Assembly (NCBI GenBank): GCA_904419945.1
Contig: CAJFTM010000005.1
Span: 1-52,968 of the forward strand
Source of the DNA: an uncultured Clostridia bacterium
GTDB lineage: Bacteria; Bacillota; Clostridia; Christensenellales; Borkfalkiaceae
Direction: 5' to 3'
Length of the DNA: 52,968 nt
A program made the translations under genes and the position numbers. The notes below the pieces were generated by a model that saw only the letters and a list, made by a program, of their open reading frames with translations, did not search any database and was not told the DNA's origin. Below, piece by piece: positions 47,456 through 52,968 of this stretch (position 1 is its first letter; each line of letters begins with the position of its first letter).

Positions 47456-47977
47456 TTAATTGCCGCTCAGCGCCTTGGCGATGGAACCTTTAAAGAAGCA
47501 GACGACTGCGCCGAGGATGGAAAGGACGGCGCCGATGATGGGGCCGATCCCCAACGATGCAGTCAGCTCAGCTACAATGTTTTGCTGGAATTCTTCCATC
47601 CCGATGGTCGCCAAGCCGACGGTGCTGAACAAAAAGACAGCGCCGACGACGAAGCAGGCGGTCGTCACGATCTTGGTGAGCAGCCCGTTTTGGAAGAGCA
47701 CGGCGAGGATGCCGCCGATGAGCGGCAGCAGGAAGGCGATAAAGACCATAAAGTTAAAGGTCAGGATGGTCGTCGTCGTCTCGAGCACGCTCCCTTCGCC
47801 GATCGTCTCCGAATACCCGAAGGCGAGCTGCATACCCGTATACGAGTAACTTGTGTTTGCGATGCCCAGATCTGCCGAGTAGGTGACGGCGGTCAGAAAC
47901 ATCATGCAGAACGCGGCGATGCCCAGTACCAGGGCAATGGCTCCCGGAATATAGTACTTGATACCCTTCTTTGCCAT
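47456..47977 (-). CDS. Four-helix membrane protein, unknown function
   Basis: A 173-residue integral membrane protein. It starts with a KKGIKYYIP-type basic segment and has four membrane helices (about 10-32, 73-95, 101-122 and 143-165). A polar loop with several aromatic residues lies between helices 1 and 2, outside the cell if the N-terminus is inside. I recognise no family. GGAGGCC precedes the ATG at 47977. It converges on the ABC operon and shares its terminator. Confidence 0.8.
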   Translation of the reverse strand: MAKKGIKYYIPGAIALVLGIAAFCMMFLTAVTYSADLGIANTSYSYTGMQLAFGYSETIGEGSVLETTTTILTFNFMVFIAFLLPLIGGILAVLFQNGLLTKIVTTACFVVGAVFLFSTVGLATIGMEEFQQNIVAELTASLGIGPIIGAVLSILGAVVCFFKGSIAKALSGN

Positions 47978-48125
47978 AGTTGGCCTCCTTCAAGAAATTT
48001 ATGGCTTTATTGTAGCACAGCTTTTTTATAAAAGCAATGGTGCGCTCGATTTTTTGAAAAGTTCGACTGATCGGCAGAGACCGTCGATTATTTATCCCGC
48101 CGCAGCGGGAAAGGAGAGAAACGTT

Positions 48126-48503
48126 ATGGAGCGAGAGGAAATTTTCCGCATCATCGAAAGTTTTGGAGGCGCCGTATACGACCGTCCCTTTGCGGAAGAT
48201 CCGGAGAGCGTCGTTTTGCGCCATTCGGATACCCGCCGTTGGTTCGGGCTGTATTTCCGCGTCCCGAAGCGATACTTCGGAGAAGGAGAGGGCAGCGAGT
48301 TCTGCCTCAACGTCAAGTGTCCGCCCGATCTTTCCGCCGCCCTGCGCCAGAATTATACCGCCGTTTGGCCGGCATGGCACATGAATAAGGCGCACTGGAT
48401 CACCCTGCGCCTGCACGGAGATCTTCCTTCGGCCGAGGCAGAACAGCTCCTCCGCCTCAGTTACGACATGACGGATCGTCCCGTGCCGCGCGGCAAATCG
48501 TGA
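48126..48503 (+). CDS. MmcQ/YjbR family protein
   Basis: A 125-residue protein. The MmcQ/YjbR pattern is visible: an N-terminal EEIFRIIESFGGAVYDRPF, VLRHSDTRRWFGLYF, LNVKCPPDLSAALRQNY, and a central WPAWHMNKAHWITLRL, which binds DNA in structural studies of the family. The function is uncertain. AAAGGAGAG lies before the ATG at 48126. It is monogenic between the small membrane protein and the permease. Confidence 0.92.
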   Translation: MEREEIFRIIESFGGAVYDRPFAEDPESVVLRHSDTRRWFGLYFRVPKRYFGEGEGSEFCLNVKCPPDLSAALRQNYTAVWPAWHMNKAHWITLRLHGDLPSAEAEQLLRLSYDMTDRPVPRGKS

Positions 48504-48576
48504 GCTTCCCGTGAAGGGGCGGAGAATGCCGCGTGAAAAAAATAGGAACGTTGCGGGTACTTTTTTCGGAGATCGG

Positions 48577-48605
48577 TTGATTTTGCTCCTTTTTTCCAGT
48601 ATAAT
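48577..48605 (+). promoter_or_regulatory. Promoter of the NCS2 permease gene
   Basis: TTGATT (48577-48582), a 17-base spacer and TATAAT (48600-48605). Confidence 0.85.
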
Positions 48606-48632
48606 GGATGAAACGGAAGAAAAGGAGGCATC

Positions 48633-50228
48633 ATGACGAACAGCAAAAGACTGCCGTTGATGGCAAAAAAGGCGGCGCTCGGTTTCCAGCATATGTTTGC
48701 AATGCTGGGCGCGACCATCACCGTCCCCATCCTCGCGAACATGAGCATCGCAATGGCGATGATCGCTGCGGGCGTGGGTACGATCATTTTCTACTTTATC
48801 ACCAAGCGCAAGGTCCCCGTATTTTTGGGATCCAGTTTCGCGTTTCTGCCCGCGCTCATCGCAGTGGTCGGATACGGCACGCAGGAAGATCCCAAAGAGA
48901 TGTACGGTGCCGCCTGGCAGGAGGCCGTCGCCGCAACGGCGATCGCGCTCGTGCTCGCGGGCCTCGTGTACGTCGTCTTTGCGCTCGTCATCAAATTTGT
49001 CGGCGTGCAGAAGGTGCGCAAGCTCTTTCCCGCCATCGTCGTCGGCCCGGTCGTGCTGGTCATCGGCATGATCCTCGCCCCCAAAGCGTTCCAGAGCAAC
49101 ATCATCGGCGCCGGGTTTGAGCCGTGGAAGTCGTGGACGACGGCCATCGTCACGGCGCTGACCATGGTCCTCGTCAACGCCTACGCCAAGCCGAAGTCTT
49201 TCCTCAAAGTCATCCCCGTGCTGATGGGTTTCGCGGTCGGGTATGTGTACGCCATCTTGATCAGTTTCCTGCCCGGCGGCAGCATCATGTCCTACATGGT
49301 TTCCGATGCGGCGGGCAATTTCAGCCACTTTGATTTCAGCCTCGCGTTCAGCGCCGACCGCATCATCATCTTCCAGCACATTGCGGAAGAGTTTTCCTTC
49401 TATCTCGGGTTTAGTTCGCCCACCTTCGGCACGACGCTTATCTCTGCCATTCTCATGATCGTTCCGCTCGCCATCGTCACCTTTATGGAACACCTCGGGG
49501 ACATCAGCGCCAATTCGACCATCTGCGGCAAGGACTTCATGGTCGATCCCGGCCTGCACCGCACCGTCATGGGCGACGGCATCGCGACGGCTGTCTCCGG
49601 CCTGCTCGGCGGCCCCGCCAATACGACGTACGGCGAAAATACCGCCGTCCTCGCGATCACCAAAAATTACGATCCGAAGAACATTTTCCTCGCGGCGGTG
49701 CTCGCCATCATCTTCGGCATGCTCACAGTATTTGCCGATTTCCTCGCGTCCATTCCCGCGCCCGTCATCGGCGGCGCGTCCATCGTGCTCTACGGCATGA
49801 TCTCCGCCTCCGGTCTGCGCACCCTGGTCGATTCCAAGGTCGACTTCAATAACACCAAAAACCTCATCGTCGTTTCCGTCACCCTCGCCATCGGTTTGGG
49901 CATGGGCGCGATGAGCCTGATCGGCGACGTGACCGGCGAAACTATGTACAAAGTCATGATCGGCGACGTCGAGATCTCTCCTCTCGCCATCGCGACGGTC
50001 GTCGCGATCCTGCTCAACCTCGTCATTCCCGATTCCAAGGAGCAGACGCCCGAACAGGAAGAGGCGGAGGACAACGCCTTCGTCAACCTCGCGCCTTCGG
50101 CGGCAGACATCGAGCTGGACAAGCTCGCGGAAGAGAATATAAAGCAGGAAGAAGCGCGCATCGCGGCTGAGAACGCTTCGGAGCACGTCGAAGAGGATGC
50201 CCCGCCCGAAGGGGAACATAAAAATTGA
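48633..50228 (+). CDS. NCS2 nucleobase permease (uracil/xanthine family)
   Basis: A 531-residue permease with about 14 membrane segments. NCS2 features: the GFQHMFAMLGATITVPILA segment in helix 1, the substrate-site helix 8 with FMEHLGDISANSTICGKDF, and the TM10 loop GLLGGPANTTYGENTAVLAITK, whose Glu and the preceding residues bind the base. These match uracil permeases (UraA/PyrP) most closely. The exact base is inferred. The C-terminus has an unusual acidic tail of about 75 residues (EEEAEDNAFVN onward) that may be intracellular. AAGGAGG precedes the ATG. Confidence 0.93.
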   Translation: MTNSKRLPLMAKKAALGFQHMFAMLGATITVPILANMSIAMAMIAAGVGTIIFYFITKRKVPVFLGSSFAFLPALIAVVGYGTQEDPKEMYGAAWQEAVAATAIALVLAGLVYVVFALVIKFVGVQKVRKLFPAIVVGPVVLVIGMILAPKAFQSNIIGAGFEPWKSWTTAIVTALTMVLVNAYAKPKSFLKVIPVLMGFAVGYVYAILISFLPGGSIMSYMVSDAAGNFSHFDFSLAFSADRIIIFQHIAEEFSFYLGFSSPTFGTTLISAILMIVPLAIVTFMEHLGDISANSTICGKDFMVDPGLHRTVMGDGIATAVSGLLGGPANTTYGENTAVLAITKNYDPKNIFLAAVLAIIFGMLTVFADFLASIPAPVIGGASIVLYGMISASGLRTLVDSKVDFNNTKNLIVVSVTLAIGLGMGAMSLIGDVTGETMYKVMIGDVEISPLAIATVVAILLNLVIPDSKEQTPEQEEAEDNAFVNLAPSAADIELDKLAEENIKQEEARIAAENASEHVEEDAPPEGEHKN

Positions 50229-50244
50229 TCCTTTCTTGCAAGGG

Positions 50245-50276
50245 GAGCCCGGCAGAATCGCCGGGCTCTCTTTTAT
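50245..50276 (+). terminator. Terminator of the NCS2 permease gene
   Basis: A perfect 9-base stem (50245-50253 with 50260-50268) followed by TCTTTTATT. Confidence 0.85.
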
Positions 50277-50366
50277 TACAGCCGCCGGTCCGCAGGCAGC
50301 CGCGTGCCCGGCAGCCGCAGTTTGGGATCGATGACCCGCCGGGTATCATTGACCTGCAAAGTTTCA

Positions 50367-50395
50367 TTGACCCGCTTTTGCTTTTATGGTACAAT
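50367..50395 (+). promoter_or_regulatory. Promoter of the GNAT/MFS pair
   Basis: TTGACC (50367-50372), a 17-base spacer and TACAAT (50390-50395). TCATTGACC also occurs once just upstream (50347-50355). Confidence 0.75.
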
Positions 50396-50425
50396 AGAAG
50401 AAAATACCATAAAAAGGAGATCGAT

Positions 50426-50908
50426 ATGATCCGCAAACTCGAGCCGCAGGACCGCGCAGAATTTATCCGCCTGTCCGAGCTCTTTTATGCATCCCCGGCG
50501 GTGTTGCATCCGCTGCCGCATGCCTACCATGAGGATACGTTTGACGAACTCATGCGCTCGCGCGACTATGCAGACGGCTATATGCTGTTTTCCGACGGCA
50601 AGGCGGTCGGCTTCGGATTGGTCGCCAAGACCTATTCGCGCGAGGCGGGCGGCATGGTGCTTTGGCTGGAAGAGCTGTTTATCTTGGAAAAATATCGCAG
50701 CCGCGGCCTCGGCCGTGAATTTTTTTCGGCTGTGGAAGCATACGCGCGCGAAAACGGCTATGCCCGCATCCGCCTGGAAGTGGAGGCAGACAACGTCCGT
50801 GCCCGCTCCCTGTACGAGCGGCTTGGTTATCTTCCGCTCGCGTACGAGCAGATGGTCAAGCAGCTTCGGCCGGATGCCGCGCCGGAATCGGAAGGGGAGG
50901 GCGCATGA
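50426..50908 (+). CDS. GNAT family N-acetyltransferase
   Basis: A 160-residue acetyltransferase with the GNAT fold. It starts with the strand IRKLEPQDRAEFIRL. The acetyl-CoA-binding motif A reads EELFILEKYRSRGLGREFFSAVEAYA (R-x-x-G-L-G). It ends with a NVRARSLYERLGYL helix and strand. The substrate is unknown. AAAGGAGA precedes the ATG at 50426. The stop overlaps the start of the MFS gene by four bases, so the two are coupled. Confidence 0.92.
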   Translation: MIRKLEPQDRAEFIRLSELFYASPAVLHPLPHAYHEDTFDELMRSRDYADGYMLFSDGKAVGFGLVAKTYSREAGGMVLWLEELFILEKYRSRGLGREFFSAVEAYARENGYARIRLEVEADNVRARSLYERLGYLPLAYEQMVKQLRPDAAPESEGEGA

Positions 50909-52113
50909 AAGCGCTCAGCTCGCGCCATACCGTAACGGCCTGTTATGTCGGCTATATCACGCAGGCGATCGTCAACAACTTTGCTCCGCTCCTGTTCGTG
51001 ACCTTTCAGACGGCGTTCGATGTGTCGCTGACGCTGCTCGGCATGTTGATCACCGTCAATTTCGGCGTCCAGCTGTGTGTCGACCTGCTCTCCGCCAAAA
51101 TTGTCGATAAACTGGGCTACCGTCCCTGCATGGTAGCCGCACATCTCTTCGTGGCGGCGGGCCTGTTGTTGTTCGCCCTTTTGCCCGGCATCCTGCCGCA
51201 GCCCGTCGTCGGCCTGTTCATCGGTTCGGGCGTGTACGCGGTGGGCGGCGGACTGATCGAGGTGCTCGTCAGTCCCGTCGTCGAGTCTTGCCCCACCAAA
51301 AACAAGAAGGCGGCCATGAGCATGCTGCACTCCTTCTATTGCTGGGGCCACGTCGCCGTCGTCGCGCTGTCTACCCTGTTCTTTTCTTTGGCCGGTACCG
51401 AGCACTGGCAGGTCATGGCGTGTATCTGGGCGGCGATCCCGCTGTGCAACGCCGTCTACTTCCTCTTTGTGCCCCTCTTTCCCGTCGTGGAGGAGGGGAA
51501 GGGAATGACGATCCGCAAACTCTTTGCGACGCCCGTGTTCTGGCTGCTGTTTGTGCTCATGTTCTGCGCCGGCAGCAGTGAGCAGGCGGTCAGCCAATGG
51601 GCGTCGGCCTTTGCCGAATCCGGCCTGCACGTTTCAAAGGTGCTGGGCGATCTGCTCGGTCCCTGCCTGTTCGCGGTCTGCATGGGGCTCTCGCGGCTGC
51701 TGTATTCTCTGTTCGGCGGGAAACTGCGCATGCGCCCTTCTCTCAGCGTTGCGGCGCTCGGCTGTATCGGCGGCTACGCCTTATGTGCGTTTGCGCCCGC
51801 TTCACTGCCTGTGCTCGGCCTGATCGGCTGCGGCATCGTCGGATTTTCCGTCGGCATTCTTTGGCCGGGGACCTTTTCCCTGTCCACCGCTCGCCTGCCG
51901 CAGGGCGGTACGGCAATGTTCGCGTTGCTCGCGCTCGCGGGCGATGTCGGCTGCGCTGCGGGGCCGAGCGCGGTCGGCGCTTTATCCGATGCCCTCGGCG
52001 GGGATCTGCGCATGGGGATTGCTTTCGGCATCTTTTTCCCGCTGCTCATGCTCGTCGCCCTCTTCTTCTTTCGGGAAAAGGGAATGCCGCCCGCGCTTTT
52101 GCCGCACGATTAA
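50905..52113 (+). CDS. MFS transporter, probably sugar or solute porter
   Basis: A 402-residue membrane transporter with 12 predicted segments. The loop between helices 2 and 3 carries the MFS motif in the form LLSAKIVDKLGYRP. Between helices 6 and 7 is the cytoplasmic VVEEGKGMTIRKLF. The residues fit the FucP/MFS sugar-like group more than drug exporters, but the substrate cannot be told. The ATG overlaps the GNAT stop by four bases, and GGGGAGGG is just before it. There is no clear terminator after it. Confidence 0.9.
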   Translation: MKALSSRHTVTACYVGYITQAIVNNFAPLLFVTFQTAFDVSLTLLGMLITVNFGVQLCVDLLSAKIVDKLGYRPCMVAAHLFVAAGLLLFALLPGILPQPVVGLFIGSGVYAVGGGLIEVLVSPVVESCPTKNKKAAMSMLHSFYCWGHVAVVALSTLFFSLAGTEHWQVMACIWAAIPLCNAVYFLFVPLFPVVEEGKGMTIRKLFATPVFWLLFVLMFCAGSSEQAVSQWASAFAESGLHVSKVLGDLLGPCLFAVCMGLSRLLYSLFGGKLRMRPSLSVAALGCIGGYALCAFAPASLPVLGLIGCGIVGFSVGILWPGTFSLSTARLPQGGTAMFALLALAGDVGCAAGPSAVGALSDALGGDLRMGIAFGIFFPLLMLVALFFFREKGMPPALLPHD

Positions 52114-52209
52114 AGCAAACGATTTTTGCTGTCCTTTGTCGACAGGGCTTTCTTATGCATAGAATGAAAGGGGAGGGAACTCCGAAATTCTGTGTACGAG
52201 GGAAAAACT

Positions 52210-52653
52210 ATGTGTTGGCTCTGTTCGATTCTGTTCGGTGAAAGCTGTGCATCCCGCCGTTCCCGCGGCGGTTCGCGCTGCGGCTGCTCGTCTGCGTCTG
52301 ATTACGGTGCGCGCTCCGGCAACTCATCCTGCGGCTGCTCATCTGCATCCGATTACGGCGTGCGTTCCGGCAATTCGTCCTGCGGCTGTTCGTCTGCGTC
52401 CGGTTACGGTGCGCGCTCCGGCAATTCTTCTTGCTGGGGCGGAACATATGTGGAAGTGCGCTCGGGCGGGTATGGCTGTTCCGATCCGTGCGCCTGCCGC
52501 GATTGCAGCGGGTTCGGGCGTCACGGGGACGGCAGTGTCTGCTGCGACGAGGCCTACTATTGCCGCCAGTATGCGCTGTGCTGCTGCGAGAATCAGTGCT
52601 GCTGTTGCCAAAATCGGTGCAGCTGCTGCGGAAATCGCTGCTGCAACAATTAA
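52210..52653 (+). CDS. Cysteine-rich repeat protein
   Basis: A 147-residue protein with 29 cysteines (20%), also rich in Ser and Gly. Three 17-residue repeats of the form CGCSSASDYGARSGNSS (residues 24-74; bases 52279-52431) are followed by a Cys/Asn/Gln-rich C-terminus (CCC, CCCC, CC groups separated by polar triplets). No family is recognised. The layout resembles cysteine-rich spore-coat or surface proteins, or a metal-binding protein; that is inference. The ATG at 52210 follows GAGGGAAAAA. A GTG at 52192 is the alternative. A weak CATAGAAT (52158) resembles a mother-cell sigma -10 box. Confidence 0.72.
   Translation: MCWLCSILFGESCASRRSRGGSRCGCSSASDYGARSGNSSCGCSSASDYGVRSGNSSCGCSSASGYGARSGNSSCWGGTYVEVRSGGYGCSDPCACRDCSGFGRHGDGSVCCDEAYYCRQYALCCCENQCCCCQNRCSCCGNRCCNN
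52279..52431. repeat. Three 51-base tandem repeats inside the Cys-rich gene
   Basis: Units at 52279-52329, 52330-52380 and 52381-52431. They are nearly identical in sequence, so unlike the GPYGQQ repeats, they look recent and could expand or contract. Confidence 0.9.
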
Positions 52654-52661
52654 AAGGAAGA

Positions 52662-52690
52662 GGGAGCGGCTCAGCCGCTCCCTTATTTGT
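52662..52690 (+). terminator. Terminator of the Cys-rich gene
   Basis: A perfect 9-base stem (52662-52670 with 52674-52682) with a TCA loop, followed by TTATTTG. Confidence 0.8.
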
Positions 52691-52727
52691 GATATTTGAC
52701 TTTTTTTGCTCGCATGATGCGGAAACC

Positions 52728-52756
52728 TTGCTTTTTTGTAAAATATGTAGTACAAT
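52728..52756 (+). promoter_or_regulatory. Promoter of tRNA-Leu
   Basis: TTGCTT (52728-52733), a 17-base spacer and TACAAT (52751-52756), about 39 bases before the mature tRNA. Confidence 0.75.
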
Positions 52757-52794
52757 ATCACACGTAGTACGGCCGTAAACGATGGCCTGGCCGT

Positions 52795-52877
52795 GCGGGC
52801 GTGGCGGAATTGGCAGACGCGCCGGACTTAGGATCCGGTGGGCAACCTTGCAGGTTCAAGTCCTGTCGCCCGCACCA
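52795..52877 (+). tRNA. tRNA-Leu (anticodon UAG)
   Basis: An 83-base type II tRNA with an encoded CCA end. The acceptor GCGGGCG pairs with CGCCCGC. The anticodon stem CCGGA/TCCGG holds the loop CTTAGGA, giving TAG, which reads CUA and related leucine codons. The long variable arm (GGGCAACC-like) is typical of leucine tRNA. Confidence 0.95.
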
Positions 52878-52968
52878 ACTCTTAATAGCTTGAACTTCTT
52901 TGTCATAAAAAGAATGTTCGGGCTATTTTGTTTTATTGAGGAATTTGAGAAGTTCCGAAAGTAAAAAG

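Noticed and set aside
47754-50219. 821-residue minus-strand open frame opposite the NCS2 permease
   Set aside because: It is antisense to a permease with clear family motifs; long shadow frames are expected at this GC content.
52279-52431. CRISPR-like repeat array
   Set aside because: The three units are adjacent with no spacers and are in frame with a protein; there are no cas genes.
52238-52699. Alternative Ala-rich frame over the Cys-rich gene
   Set aside because: It lacks a ribosome site and runs through the terminator; the Cys-rich frame has both a start signal and a stop just before the terminator.

Overview
The window looks like chromosome of a high-GC, anaerobic, spore-forming member of the Clostridia. 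The evidence is the germination genes spoVAD and spoVAE, a one-polypeptide pyruvate:ferredoxin oxidoreductase, a shared ECF transporter module, a type III pantothenate kinase, a short class-III-like prolyl-tRNA synthetase, and many clostridial families (DUF975, DUF4364, TSCPD, DegV, YjzC-like). A species cannot be named from this sequence. Housekeeping promoters are close to textbook sigma-A form, with a 17-base spacer in more than twenty cases, so promoter calls here are unusually reliable.

Left end, 1 to about 2450, is the edge of a mobile or acquired element. It is clearly richer in A+T than the rest. It carries the tail of a replication initiator, a 498-residue protein with a PD-(D/E)XK nuclease signature near its C-terminus, and a small convergent unknown gene. 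It stops at the 3' end of a tRNA-Ala(CGC) gene, a common integration target. This is the most accessory-like part of the window.

From 2.7 to 17.5 kb: a membrane XRE regulator with a lipoprotein, uppP, a YjzC-like small protein, a zinc-ribbon membrane protein, a divergent glutamate-5-kinase-like protein, a lipoprotein with an unclear start, a hexose-phosphate mutase and transketolase pair, two tandem DegV genes, proS, a HAD phosphatase, asnA and a DUF975 membrane protein. From 17.8 to 26 kb: nifJ, then an operon ecfA1-ecfA2-ecfT-truA plus a membrane protein with a GPYGQQ-repeat tail. The operon seems to be read from a leaderless mRNA.

From 26 to 41 kb: mnmE, a LysR regulator, spoVAD-spoVAE behind a possible forespore promoter, a CoA-disulfide-reductase-like flavoprotein fused to rhodanese, a DUF1266 gene whose promoter spacer holds an 11-G run (possible phase variation), a WYL regulator with a likely operator, gdhA, a DUF5677-like protein, TSCPD and DUF4364 genes, an HPr-like protein lacking the phosphorylated histidine, and a Nudix hydrolase. 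From 40.6 to 47.4 kb: an ECF substrate subunit, coaX and hom behind a leader RNA that can form two mutually exclusive structures, an ATP-grasp enzyme, and an amino-acid ABC transporter whose binding protein looks circularly permuted.

Right end: a small four-helix membrane protein, an MmcQ/YjbR protein, an NCS2 nucleobase permease, a GNAT acetyltransferase, an MFS transporter, a 147-residue protein that is 20% cysteine with three 17-residue repeats, and tRNA-Leu(UAG). No CRISPR array, insertion sequence or rRNA gene was seen.
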